Origin: Gigaspora margarita
Taxonomy: Eukaryota > Glomeromycota > Glomeromycetes > Diversisporales > Gigasporaceae
Direction of reading: 5' to 3'
Assembly: GCA_009809945.1 (NCBI GenBank)
Contig: WTPW01000513.1
Coordinates: 314,483 to 378,482, forward strand
DNA length: 64,000 nt
The notes under the pieces are model-generated. The model worked only from the letters and a program-made list of their open reading frames with translations, did not search any database and was not told the DNA's origin. Made by a program: the position numbers and the translations under genes. Within the stretch, counting starts at the first letter, position 1, and each line of letters opens with the position of its first letter. Positions 33,642-45,833 of this stretch are shown here, piece by piece.

Positions 33642-33936
33642 TTATTTCGCCGCCAATCACTTCACCGACATAACATTTCACCGACAATTATTCACCGACA
33701 AGTTCATTTTACCGACAGTTTGTTTCACCGAAGCTCATTTCACCGACAAGTTTTTTTTAAAAAAGCACACTAACTTTAACCCTAATTTTACCCTGACCCT
33801 ACCCTGACCCTAACGACAATGACCAGAATTACTTTGTCAGTGAAATGAGCTTCGGTGAAATAAACTGTCGGTAAAATGGACTTGTCGGTGAATAATTGTC
33901 GGTGAAATGTTATGCCGGTGAAGTGATTGTCGGCGG
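33642..33936. mobile_element. Palindrome made of TTTCACCGACA repeats, 295 bp
   Basis: The left arm is a run of TTCACCGACA-type words spaced 10-20 bp apart; the right arm is the same run inverted (TGTCGGTGAAA). The loop holds CTAACTTTAACCCTAATTTT and CCCTAACG. Flanks GTCCGTATT and GGTACGTGAATT hint at a duplication, but it is unclear. Confidence 0.7.
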
Positions 33937-34181
33937 TACGTGAATTGCCAGATTTTTAGGAAAATTTTTAGCTGATGCATCAAAAAGTAATTATATACCG
34001 TATTTTGTGGAGATACTTTTTGGTAATTCAGTTTAATGATTATAATAGGTTTATTTCATGTCATATGCCAAAGTATTTTTTAATTAATTTTACACCAGTT
34101 TATGAAACACTACATAAATTACAATTTTACATTACATGTAATTTTACTAAGTTTCCGAAAATTAAATTTCATGTTATTTTC

Positions 34182-34591
34182 GGATTTGGTAAACTTCGCC
34201 GACACCTATTTCGCCGACACCTATTTCACTGACGGCCATTTCACCGACAGCCCACTTCTCTGACAACACATTTCGCCGTCAGTCTATTTCCCCGGCAGCC
34301 ATTTCACCGGCTTCACTTCCTCGACAGCCCATTTTTCCGACAGTTCATTTCGCCGACAATTATTTTTTTATTTCACGATCTAACCCTAGCCATTACTAAC
34401 TATAAAGCGGGCCAACCCTAACCCAAAGTTGTCGACGAAATGAACTGTCGGGAAATGGGCTGTCGGGGAAGTGAAATCTGGGAAATAGTCTGTCGGTGAA
34501 ATGGACTGTTGGTGAAATGCGTTGTCAGAGAAGTGAGCTGTCGGTCAAATGACCGACAGTGAAATAGGTGTCGGCGAAATTGGGATCTCCC
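34182..34591. mobile_element. Larger palindrome of TTTC(A/G)CCGACA repeats, 410 bp
   Basis: It is flanked by GTTATTTTC on both sides (34173-34181 and 34592-34600). At least ten copies of the word TTTCGCCGACA and variants fill the left arm and their complements the right arm; the loop has CTAACCCTAGCC and AACCCTAACCC. Unit 1 keeps the single target at 3992-4000. A 9-bp duplication fits Mutator-like elements. Confidence 0.85.
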
Positions 34592-34600
34592 GTTATTTTC

Positions 34601-34866
34601 GAATTTTACAGGAGGATCCCTAAATTTCCGGGTCGGAATGGCCGGAATGCGTCGTGGTTAGGGTCGGGTTAGGGTTAGGGTTAGCTATTTCGGTTAACAG
34701 GAACTATAGTAAAATTATCAGCTGGGCATTTTTTACTTAATGAATGACTATGGTTTCATTAGTAAAATTCTTAGTGATCGTGGGCAAAATTGATCAATTC
34801 CGGCCTATCCGATCAATGTTCCGATGCATTCCGACCCGGAATTTTGGGGACCCCCCTGTATGAGTT
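34601..34866. mobile_element. Mutator-like MITE, 266 bp, stacked on the previous one
   Basis: Starts GAATTTTACAGGAGG and ends CCCCCCTGTATGAGTT, with inner arms TTCCGGGTCGGAATG and CATTCCGACCCGG. It is flanked by GTTATTTTC (34592-34600 and 34867-34875), the same 9-mer already duplicated by the neighbouring element. The loop contains GTTAGGGTTAGGGTTAG. Confidence 0.85.
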
Positions 34867-35005
34867 GTTATTTTCATACGTTATACATAAAAGTACCAGA
34901 TTTACAAAGGTTCGGCTACTGTTATTTTTGATTTGAATGTACGATCCGAATTGTAACTCCTAAATCACCGAAAATTTGACCTCAGAAACTATATACCATA
35001 GAGAT

Positions 35006-35261
35006 AACTCATACAGGGGAGTCCCCAAAATTCCGGGTCGGGATACATCGGAGTGCATCGGAATCATGATCGGCCGGACCGGAATTGATCAATTTTGCCC
35101 CATGATCATAAAAAATTTTACTAATGAATCATATTCATTCATTAAGTAAAAAATGCCCAGCTGATAATTTTGCTATAGAACCTGCTAACAAGTAGTGCTA
35201 AACGTCGACCTAGATCCGACGCATCCGACCCGGAAATTTGGGGACAGCCCTGTAAAAATCC
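35006..35261. mobile_element. Mutator-like MITE, 256 bp, same family
   Basis: Starts AACTCATACAGGGGAGTCCC and ends CAGCCCTGTAAAAATCC, flanked by CATAGAGAT (34997-35005 and 35262-35270); unit 1 has one copy of the target at 4438-4446. The end AACTCATACAGG is the complement of the right end of 34601-34866, so they are one family. Confidence 0.9.
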
Positions 35262-35309
35262 CATAGAGATAGGCAAGCTTAGTAAATATTATTATTTCTT
35301 ATTTTCGAT

Positions 35310-35523
35310 AGTAAGGGCGCTGACATTTATTAGGTAATATTTTAGGGTGGGGCCAAGCAAAATCTTTACCTCTTAGATTTTAGGGGATGTGGGGAGGTCA
35401 AGCAAAATCTTTTACCTCTTAGTTAAATTTGATTGGCTAAAATTATATATATATATATATATTACCTGGGGAGTAAGCCTCTATAGTAAATGGATATTAG
35501 GTAATAAATGTCAACGCCCTAAT
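35310..35523. mobile_element. TIR element with internal direct repeat, 214 bp
   Basis: The ends AAGGGCGCTGACATTTATTA and TAATAAATGTCAACGCCCTA interrupt a site that is continuous in unit 1 near 4490 (AATAGTGATGGGATC). Inside, a GGTCAAGCAAAATCTTTTACC segment is duplicated, followed by a TA microsatellite near 35445. Confidence 0.7.
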
Positions 35524-37469
35524 GGGATCGCTGAGTTTTAAATTAATACAGTAATAAAAAAAATTAATAATGCATTATTAATATTATTAATAATTAATAA
35601 CTTCATCATTGTTAATAATTCATTGAGTTAAATAAACTATTAACGGAATTAATAAATTAAAAGTGCTATATATTATTAATTACTTTAAGTTAATAATTTG
35701 ATCAATCATTCAATAATCATTATTAATTATTAATAATTCAGGAGGTTCCATCACTAATTTCGATTATTTCTTATCATTTTTACGTAAGAAGCAATAATAA
35801 GTAAAGAATTATGAAATAATTGATCAGCAAATTGTTGAGTTTAAAATTTACCTTCCATTAAAACGTGATAAGTGATAATTAAATATTGGGGCAAAAATAA
35901 GTAATTACTGTATTACTTACATATTATCTTGCCCATCTCTAATATGCCATGCGATCAAAATTACAATTTCAACTTACCGAATATTACGCAAAATGCGTAA
36001 AATCTACTGCAATTTTACATCCCTAAACTAAATTTACTTGAAATTATAATCATTACAGTTAAGCAAAAAAATTAGAAATAAAGATATCGATCCAACTTTG
36101 TTATTCGATTTCTTTTTCAAGTTGATCGGTGGCTTTGTTTTATTTAAGTTAATATTGTATTCATTTACAAGCAGTTCTAAAAATTTTATTAATACTTTTA
36201 ATTTATTGGTTCGGGTGAAATTTTAGGCATATTAAATAAAAATATTAAATAACTTATGATTCAATTTGATAAGAATTTTATAAGATAAAATATAAATAGG
36301 TGTTCGAAACCTAATTGAAAATAAGATCGGATTGTTATAAATAAATACGTCATTAATTTCGACGTAAATTAGATTCCTGCATTTTAACTTTGAAACTACT
36401 CAATATAAAATTTAAAGAACAAAATTAATTAAATTAAATTAAAGTTAGGATAATGTTACGGTTAGAGGTTTGGATTTTGTTAGAACCAATGGGGTAGTTT
36501 CATAAATGGAATTTTGAATTATATGCACCCGTGTTTCATATACTAGTGTACACAAATAATATACTACTTCCCAGTGTATTACCCGAGTATAAATAAATAT
36601 GTATATAATTTTGATCATGCATCGATATCGGGCAAATGATTGGCTGACAGTGCCGCTCAGCGGCACATGTCAGCCAATCATTTACACGACTGGATTATCT
36701 GATCATGGCCGAGTTTTAATTCGAATAAACATGATTACGACATAACACATCAAAAAAAATAATCATAATACTCCCGAATCACCTCAAAATATTTTACTCC
36801 AGTATTTTTGTCGAAATGCATCAAATGTAATTTGCATCACTGAGGATCCTTTCGGATCAATAATATAAAAAAAGCCATTTATAAAAGAACATTGATGCAC
36901 ACACGCTTTAGATCGACGAAATCAGGTTAAAATGAAATATATATAGTATAAAAAAATTGACAAGCTACCGAAAAAGGTTAGGGATTAAGGTTATAAGTTA
37001 GTTTTAGAGTAGAGTATACATAAAACAAGTATAAGTAGGTTTTAAAGGAAGCCAACATTTCGTTTTAATCCGATTTCATAATGTTCCGAGACAATTGACG
37101 TTAGAAAAAACAATTACTAATCTTTATTATTGAAGTTGCATTTAATTTAGGGATTTAACTACTAATTTTATTCTATTAATTAGTCTGAGCATAATATAAT
37201 AGTCGGCTAGACTGATTTCAATTCCTAATTGTACAAGTACTCTCGTTATAGTGATCCCTTGACACGTGTATTGTGAAGAATCGTTTATATAAAATCCTCT
37301 CGGTATAGTGAATTTACTTGATATTTAAAGAAATTTCACAACTCGACCTTTACACCAGAACGAGAGTGACTTGCATTTACAATCGACATTATTTTACAAT
37401 ACTAAAGGGGATTCATTTAGAGTAGCAAATACATTTTCACGTATCTATTAGATTTCTTATAACAAATTC
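35524..37469. other. 5' flank of receptor 2, aligned with unit 1
   Basis: No gene seen. It aligns with 4495-5350 and 6576-7950 of unit 1. Unit 2-specific sequence near 36606-36750 holds a small hairpin (AAATGATTGGCTGACAG and its complement, around CCGCTCAGCGG). The minus frame 36445-36666 crosses this hairpin and is not credible. Confidence 0.6.
37286..37295 (+). promoter_or_regulatory. Candidate TATA box of receptor 2
   Basis: TATATAAAAT followed by CCTCTCGGTATAGTG is at nearly the same distance from the receptor ATG as in unit 1. Support comes from conservation only. Confidence 0.25.
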
Positions 37470-38260
37470 GTGATGAAAATATTTAGTCAACCTTATAGAT
37501 TAATGGCACAGTATTTATTCATTTGCTTAGTCATAACATCAACGAAATCACAACAACCACAATATAAATATTTTAACTACACAGAGAGTATATTAGGTGC
37601 ACCACCACTTGTAGCAGACATTAAAACTTATGATGATGGGACACTTCTAGTTCATATTATACGAAATGATTCAACTCAGTCAACTGCTGATTGTTTAAAC
37701 ATTCAAGGAATGAGTTTAGAACAGCAATTATATATGAGAATTATTCATTTAAATGGATCTGTTAAAGAGATCAATCCCAATTTAAATTTACATCCTGTAA
37801 ATTATTGTTTACTTAATAGCAATAATACTGAATACAAAATTAACAAACTTAACAATTTCGTTACATATTTAAAAGAAACACAAAATAACAACACAAATAT
37901 ATTGCATAATATAATAAATCCTATTTCAATATATCCTTTACAAAAACCGTTTATTCTAGTAACTTATGTGAAAACGAAAAAGTCTTCTAATATTACGGCT
38001 TATGAAGAATGGGCGGATGTTGTCGATTGGAATGGAAATATTCGAAGGTAAATCTATATTTTATTTTATTTTATAATTTCATAAATACAGAAATAATTAT
38101 TATTAATATTCAATCCAGTACAATGCATTTAGGTGCTTGGATAAATAGTACAATTCAGCTAAATATAAATAAGAAACTTGGATTTCTTAGATTTGATTCT
38201 GACCAGTTATATTGGAGGTGGAGGCAATATTTCATGTAATTTAACTTCACTTATGTTTAA

Positions 38261-38342
<82 letters not shown>

Positions 38343-40497
38343 TTATGCTTTAATATTACAACCATCTAGTGATGATTCTGGAAATTTAGTTGCTGGAGAT
38401 AAAACACAAATGAATACCACAGATAGAATGTCTTTATATCGTTATTCTAATTCTCCAATCACGATAATATCCACTGTTGATAATGGTTATATAATAGTAA
38501 CAGTTTTTGACGGAACACTAGAAAGTGATAACAGCGATTCGTTACTCCCACGTGGTGGGCTTTACGCATTCTTTATACCCTATGACAATAACTACCCAGG
38601 GACATCCTACAACAATAACTACACAGGGACTGATATCTATCAAATATCACAACCCAATATGACAATTAGCTCAGTTTATTGTGATACAGCTGATATATTG
38701 ATTATGTGTATAGTCTCCGTTAATAGCAATATTACAATGCACTATGTGAGCATATTTTTCGATTCATCGGGAGTGGTGCTTTCTAGGAAAGTCATATCTG
38801 ATCTCCCTAACGTGATTGGACTATCCCAGCAAAGTTGGAGTGCAAAAATATTGCCATTCGGTGGTTTCATATTAGGTCTTACAGCTTACGACTATATTGA
38901 TAATAATACTTATCATTATATCTATGCTTATAATGTGAGCATTTCTCAAATGCCTTTAAAGTCACCAGGACCTTTTCTCACAAATTACTTTGGTGCAAAT
39001 GCCATTACGAATAATAATACTTTTCTACTAGCTTCGCCCTATGCAATTGATAATATTTCTTGGTCATTGCTCACTATTCTGGTACCTACCGGTAATATTC
39101 ATAATATAGGTGAATATACTTCTATTAGTTTCTAATGTAAATTTTATTTTCAATGAATTTAATAATTTATGTGGTTCATCTACTGTATTTAGATTATGGC
39201 TATGATAATACCCTGGTAAAACAAACTACACCATCAATCAATTCTATTGTCAATTCATCAACGACCACCTTAAATATTACCTTCGTTTATAAGATTGCCT
39301 TGTCAACTGGCAACATCACAATTTACAAAGCATCCGATCACAGTATTAGACAAAGAATTTCAGCAACAATGCGAGAATTCTGTAAAATCGATGGAAATAC
39401 AGTTAGCATAAAAATCCTCAATAATACATTCAACGAGTATGGCGAACAATATTTTGTGAAGATGGATAGTAATTTCGTCAGACAAGTTCAAACTAATGAA
39501 CCTCTAAAAGGAATTCATTATGGCATTTGGATTCTTAACTCAGGTAATATTTAATTATTTTTAAATTTGTTTGAGAAATTTTATTATTAATTTTATCCTT
39601 TTGAACTTTTAGATAACTTTGTTAATCAGAACATATACTCAGGTAATGTGCAAATTATGTCTTGTGCGCATATAATACAGCATATTCACATGTTCTCATT
39701 ATATTTCCTTATAGATGCTATTATGGGCTCAATACGTCTTACTACGGACGCATCCAAAAGTTTCTTAAAATGCAATCAATCAGCATATATTGATACTTTA
39801 TTGGATGAATTTGCTGATAAAGTNCCAATACATCGTTCTCGTTTAAGCACAAATTATAGATTCGAAGTATTTAACGGTCAAATTGCTATTCCAATCCGTA
39901 TATGTGTGGCAAGGAATAAAACTGAAAGGAGTTCTTCTAAATTATTTTCGGACTTAAACAATATGATTGCTTACAAGAATATTACTACTTTCTCTTCCGG
40001 TATGACAAATGATTTAGATCAAGATTACGGNTTTGAATTAATTGGTAAGTTAATGATCTCATTTAAAAAATGCCGAAAATTGAATTCGTGACTAATGCTA
40101 ATATAATAGAGATTATACAGGATTATGGGAATGAATATAAAGTACATATAATCACTGGATTTGTGATTTTTATAATTTTTTATATAATACTAAATTATAA
40201 GGTGATTTGTTTTGGTTATTATTCTTTCAAATGCTTTTTCGTGAATATTAATAAATTTTTGTTTAAAAAGTTTAAATCGAAAATATTCGAGGCAATAAGT
40301 TCTGCAATATTAGGATTATCTATTTTTATTCTTTCAGTTCTCTTTGTTATTACCTATTCTGGTGATGTGCCGGAACTTCATTGCCCAAGGTATTCTACCA
40401 AATAAATTTATTTTTATTTGCAGTTAATCATAAATTAATGCTAAATTATTGTTATTTTTATTTTTTTTCTCGCAAAAAAAGCATTTATTAATATAAA

Positions 40498-40545
<48 letters not shown>

Positions 40546-41130
40546 ATGAAATGAAGTGTATTCCACCTGAATATTTCATTTTTCGTAAACTTTTGTATAG
40601 CAATCTTTACTATTTATAGGGGATTTAAAGATTCTTTTATTGGTGAATTTTATAAGAAAAATCTAATTTTAATAGCTATATTAACAATTATTTTTGCACC
40701 GATTGATTACGAATTTTTGACGATTTTGAAATACGCACCTATGTTTCCTATATTTACTAAAAGAATATACCGATATGAGCAAATTAATAGACTTAATATG
40801 TATGAAGATATATTTGAAGTTGCGACTAAATGTGGTGTAATCGTTGATATAATTAAGAATAGTTTACAGATCTACATTCAAGTGAGTAAATACATTATCG
40901 TTATGTCACGAGTAATGTTCATTAAATATTGAAAAATCAAGGTATTGATGAAACTAAACTAGTAATTTAATTTTCTCATATTATTTAAATAGGTACGTTA
41001 TTACAAATCCAATTACCTTTTGGTATATCATCCGGTTCCACTCCTTTTGCTTATCATGTCTAGTCTTAAGATTGTCATTATTATCATTAATTATGTGTGC
41101 AAAAAAATAAAATTGAAAATTATTCAGTAA
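37470..41130 (+). CDS. Receptor 2: secreted-ectodomain, multi-pass membrane glycoprotein (intact copy)
   Basis: Nine exons: 37470-38047, 38119-38235, 38370-39109, 39193-39543, 39613-39642, 39715-40044, 40110-40389, 40620-40881, 40993-41130; together 2,826 bp, 941 aa, open throughout. ATG at 37470 opens a signal peptide (LMAQYLFICLVITST). The ectodomain to exon 5 is rich in NxS/T sites and in motifs such as TVDNGYIIV and LPFGGFILGL that recall repeated beta-strand blades. Exon 6 encodes a juxtamembrane block (RLTTDASKSFLKCNQSAY, RLSTNYRFEVFNG). Exons 7-9 encode hydrophobic helices (VIFIIFYIIL, AISSAILGLSIFIL, LILIAILTIIFA, LLLIMSSLKIVII). I recognise the type from Rhizophagus hypothetical membrane proteins, with no known ligand. 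The stop at 41128 overlaps a strong donor (GTAAGT, 41127), so the gene may continue into kinase C. Two unresolved bases lie in exon 6. Confidence 0.75.
38262..38341. repeat. ATT microsatellite in receptor 2 intron 2
   Basis: About 27 copies of ATT fill the second intron; unit 1 has about nine at 8746-8772. The intron is phase 2 and runs 38236-38369, so the repeat is spliced out. The poly-Leu reading across it is an artefact. Confidence 0.9.
40502..40544. repeat. Poly-A tract in receptor 2 intron 7
   Basis: About 43 consecutive A residues lie within intron 40390-40619. The unit 1 intron has about 16 at the matching place (11890). Length differences here may partly be assembly error. Confidence 0.85.
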
Positions 41131-41751
41131 GTATAACAATAATATTTGGACGTCAATTGAGACGTGCAAAACCTTTTTTTTATTTTTTTAACATGTTTAT
41201 ATCATTGAGTTATCTTTATTTAAATTTGGCATATTTATACTAAAGTCTCTATTTATTTAATTTTATTTCTAATAAATAAATGATATTCTTGATTAAATAA
41301 TTAGGCGGTTAGTACAAATTCTGTTATTACATTAATTTATTTACCCACCACATATTACCTTCTAATCTATTTTATTTTATTATCATTCATAATAAAGAGA
41401 GTAAGTATTAAGATCCACATGAAATAATTACATCATTTAATCAGGAATCAACTATTAAATATACTTTTCAATCAATTCAAAAATATTATCAGTTTGTGGG
41501 TATAAATTTTCATATATTGAATGACTGCCTCAATAAACGTTCATTATTTAATATTACTCTTTAATTATACTAAATAGCAAGTAAGTAGGAAAGTTCATGA
41601 TGTAAGTTTGTAAAGTTCATAAGTATTACTATTAATTTATGATCATTGTCGACTGAATCAAAGGTGAATATATTACTAATATATTGATCCTTTTGTTAAA
41701 CTATAATCAATGGGGATTGATACATTTTACTAATTTACTTTCATATTAAAG
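41131..41751 (+). other. Gap between receptor 2 and kinase C; possible intron
   Basis: No ORF on the plus strand; the 62-codon minus frame at 40981-41169 overlaps receptor exon 9 and is a shadow. It aligns with 12516-13060 with small indels. The donor at 41127 and acceptor TATTAAAG ending 41751 are of matching phase. Confidence 0.45.
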
Positions 41752-44700
41752 GGATAATTTTTATGGAAAGTGTGCAAAATGCAAGAAACCATATATTTCT
41801 CCAACCTGGTGCCTATGTGATGCTCTAGAAGCAACTAAAGGATGGGCAAGTGAAAAAGAAGAGATTGATGACTTCATTAAAGAGCTCCAACTTAAAACCA
41901 CGGAATATGAAAAAGTGATTGAATGGATTCCATTTGATAGACTGATTAATTTGCAAAAGATTAGAGAAGATCAATCAGAAATAACATTTATGGCTACTTG
42001 GATAGATGGCATAAGAATAATTAAAGGTGAACTTATGGAATATAAACAATTACGTAATGAATCATATGTTGTCAACCTTAAAATATTTAGTGATCTTCAT
42101 TCGTTTATAGAAAAAGTAAGTTGATTTTTATTGCACACCTTATAGCGACGATATTAATACAATTAAAAAAAACTTTTTATATGCTTAAAAATCATGTGCA
42201 GCTAAAAGAAAATATTGTATATGGAATTACTCAAAATCCAGAAACAAATCAATATATAATTGTAATTCCAGATGAATTTTGTTCTAGAAGAAGCGAATTA
42301 AATGGAAAATGTATATCCTGTGGACAGTACAACACTTCCCCTGCGTGGTGCCAATCTTGTGATCCTTGGAGAACAACTCAAGGATGGACAAGTAAAAATG
42401 AAAACATTGATAATTTCATTAAAGAATTGCAATTCGCGGCCACTGTATATGAAAAAGTGATTGAATGGATGTCATTTGATAGACTGACTAATTTGCAAAA
42501 GATTAGAGAAGATGAATCAGAAATAACATTTATGGCTACTTGGACAGATGGTAAAAGAATAATTAGAGGTGAACTTATGGAATATACACAATCACGTATT
42601 GAATCATATGGTGTCAACCTTAAAATATTTCGTGATTTTCAAACATGCAATTTGTTTATAGAAAAAGTAAGTTGATTTATTATTGCATTATTCATAACTT
42701 ACAGCGACGATATTAATACAATTGAAACTTTTATAAGCTTAATAATTATATGCAGTTAAAAGAAAATGTTGTATATGGAATTACTCAAAATCCAGAAACA
42801 AATCAATATATAATTGTAATATCAGATGAATTTAGTTCTAGAAGAAGTGATTTAAATGGAAAATGTATATCCTGTGGACAGTACAACACTTCTCCTGCGT
42901 GGTGCCAGTCTTGTGATCCGTGGAGAACAACTCAAGGATGGACAAGTAAAAATGAAAACATTGATAATTTTATTAAAGAATTGCAATTCAAGGCCACGGG
43001 ATATGAAAAGGTGATTGAATGGATTCCATTCANTAATCTNATTAATTTACAAGAAATTAAAGAATCGGAGCTTGGGCTNGTATTGGCAACCTGGGNCAAA
43101 GGTGTACGAGAAATTAAAGGTGAATCTGGGAAATGTATACAATCACGTACTATGTCATCTGTTGACCTTATGGAACTGAATTATTCTACTTTGGAACTTT
43201 TAGAAAATGTATGCTAAAATTGTTTAGATATTATTTGACTTATTGTTTGAAATATAAAATACTGCTTAATTAATCAATACATATTATCTAAGTTTATTCC
43301 TGTTCACATGCAAAAGGACTATAGAATACATGGAATAACTCAAAATACAGAAACTGGTCAATACATGCTTGTAATTGATTTTTGTAATGACAAAAGAAAG
43401 TTCGTTAATGGAATATGTGGACACTGNAAACGATACAATACCAATCCAGCCTGGTGTCAAATATGTGATCCTCCAAAGGTGGACCAAAAAACAAGTGGCA
43501 ATAAGAACATAGATAATTGCATTAAGGAATTTCAACTTAAAGCCACAGCATTTGAAAATGTTATTGAATGGATTCCTTATAATAGACTAGATAATATAAA
43601 AGAGATTAATAGAGGAGGGTTTGGCATAGTGTATTCATCAACTTGGCTAGATGGTAAACGAACAGTCGAAGGTGATGATAGTTTGGGTTATGTACGACAT
43701 CGTAAAAAATCCTGTGAAGTTGCTCTTAAGACATTGTCTGGTTCTCAAACAAACTCAGAATATTTAAATGAGGTAAGCTAAAATTATTTTTTACAATATT
43801 TTGGTGTATTAATGACAGGATGTAAATGGTTCTGGAATTTGGGGGTGTCAATAGAAATCAAGCAAACCATTTTTTGTGATTTTTTTAAAATTTATATTAA
43901 AATATCTTAAACAACTACTGTATTAAACCAATCTTGATCAAAAATTTTTTATTTTAATTCTATAACTATATAGAATTAAAATAAAAAAATTTTATCGAAG
44001 ATTGGTTTAATAATTGTTAAGCTATTTTAATCTAAATTTTAAAAAAATTTATTTAGAAAGAATTTGCTTGGTTTCTATTGACACCCATTTGTATGTTAGG
44101 ACGCACATGTGATAATTGTTATGTGAAAGTTTTATTTAGCAATAACAATTTCTCATATATTTAAAGGATGAGTTACTTGGAACGTTATTTTGAGTCAAAT
44201 GTGCTATTCCAAAAAGTGGAAATTTAAAATTTACGTCCATGTGCGTTATTACTCACAAATACTGTAAAATAAATCTACCGGATATAATCTTATAAAATTT
44301 TATTCATATATTCTCTCAAGTTTAAACATCGTGTGCAATGTAGNTTCGAGGGTAGTGCACTTGAAGTATACGGATTGACTCAAAATACAGAGAATGGTCA
44401 ATTTATGATGGTATACCAATATGCCAATAGAGGAAATCTTCATGACTTTTTAACTAAATACTTTGGAAAACTTGTATGGCAAAAGAAATTAAGGCTACTT
44501 ACGGATATATCTTATGATCTATNTCTAATCCATAAAACAGGACTTATTCATGTTGATTTTCACAGTGGTAATATTTTACTAAACCAAGATATCGATGGAA
44601 ATATAATTTCATATATTACAGATCTAGGATTATCCAGAAAACAAGATGAGCATGATTCAGAAAAAAGAAGTGTTTATGGAATCATGCCATATGTTGCTCC

Positions 44701-45148
44701 AGAAATTCTCAATTACATGTATCATAAACACACACAAGAGGCAGATATTTATGGATTTGGTATTATTATGGCAGAAATAACAACCGGGAAAAGGTTTTGT
44801 GATGGATCTAAATACGATCATGAACTTGCAATAAAAATTTGCGATGGATTACGTCCGGAATTTGCCGAAGGAACACCTGATTGCTACATTGAATTAGCTA
44901 AACAATGCATGGATACAAATCCACAAAATCGACCTATTGCTGAAAACGTTTATTTAAAAATTAATCAATGGAAAACAATTTTAGAATCAGAAAATTTGAT
45001 AGATAAAGAGGAACTTGATATAAAAAATAAATTCATTGAGGCTGATACTATAATTAAAAAAACATTATTAAAATCTTTACCAGAAGAAATAACAAGCCTT
45101 AAAGGTACAAATATGACCAAAATTACTTTATATTGCTTGTGTGTTTAA
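41752..45148 (+). CDS. Kinase C: TKL-like kinase with three N-lobe repeat exons (intact copy)
   Basis: Exons: 41752-42115, 42202-42666, 42756-43208, 43317-43772, 44321-45148; all later junctions are phase 0. Exon one begins GKCAKCKKPYISPTWCLCD, a CxxC...CxxC knuckle, then the linker and a degenerate N-lobe. Exons two and three repeat VYGITQNPETNQYIIVI, knuckle (CISCGQY...WCQSCD), VIEWIPF linker and N-lobe relic. Exon four repeats the plan with a working glycine loop (RGGFGIVYSS) and VALK. Exon five carries FKHRVQC, hinge YQYANRGNL, HVDFHSGN, DLG, APE and the C-lobe. Ser/Thr kinase activity is likely. Exon one has no in-frame ATG before its knuckle (TAA lies just upstream), so an earlier exon must exist, possibly the receptor. 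Unresolved bases are concentrated here (for example 43033-43096, 43427, 44344, 44523). Confidence 0.85.
43841..44086. mobile_element. Palindromic MITE in the last kinase intron (copy C)
   Basis: Ends GGGGGTGTCAATAGAAATC and GGTTTCTATTGACACCC; same position as in A and B. Its centre ATAACTATATAGAATTAAAAT is nearly identical to the other copies. Confidence 0.8.
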
Positions 45149-45833
45149 TGCTTTAGTATTAAGTATTAATTTTATTGTTTTATTAGTATCTACTCAATTA
45201 AGACCCACTACAGCAGAGCAAATTGCAAAATTAAATCTTGAACGCTCTGCTAATATTAGCGATTTATAATGTTAGCATAAATTGCAATATTTGATTGTTT
45301 TAAAAAAAATTGATTGTAAGGTTTTTTTCATTTGTAAATTTATTTATTCAAATATATTGTAAAAAGGAATGAAATTTTAATGGATTTAGAATTTCATACA
45401 ATTTTATGGTTAGATTATAATGTATATATAAAATAAATATATTAATTTAATTCATCTTCAGCGTGATTATTTTAATCACATAGTTCTTCTTTGCCACACG
45501 ATCATTAGTTTGTGCAACAATGTGTGGTCTCCCTTAGAGCGGATATAATGATTTGTTGCTTTTTCCTTCATGGGAAGAATTTACAAACTTTGAAAATCAT
45601 CTTAAAATAGAGACGATCAGTTAAACAGACTTTCTTTAACCTGTTGCCAACGTGTTCACTGGAACATTCCCTGGGAATTACTGTAACTGGAAGACCACTG
45701 GAATTAACTGGATGGAATTGGAAGCATAATAGCTTCCAATGGTCGAATGTCATGGACCGCTCTAGTGAAATTTTTTTATCACTGGAATGGAGGTTCCAAT
45801 GATTCCAGTATCTTCTGATTGGTCGATTCAAAT
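45149..45833. other. 3' flank of kinase C, aligned with the B flank
   Basis: It aligns with 17249-17949. Likely 3' UTR sequence to about 45450, with AATAAA near 45433. Inverted CCAGTGG-type repeats occur at 45650-45810. No gene; the frames at 45568-45969 and 45787-45996 run into the palindromic element that follows. Confidence 0.6.

Noticed and set aside
38178-38369. Poly-leucine ORF across the ATT repeat
   Set aside because: It runs through an intron microsatellite; comparison with unit 1 shows a phase 2 intron here.
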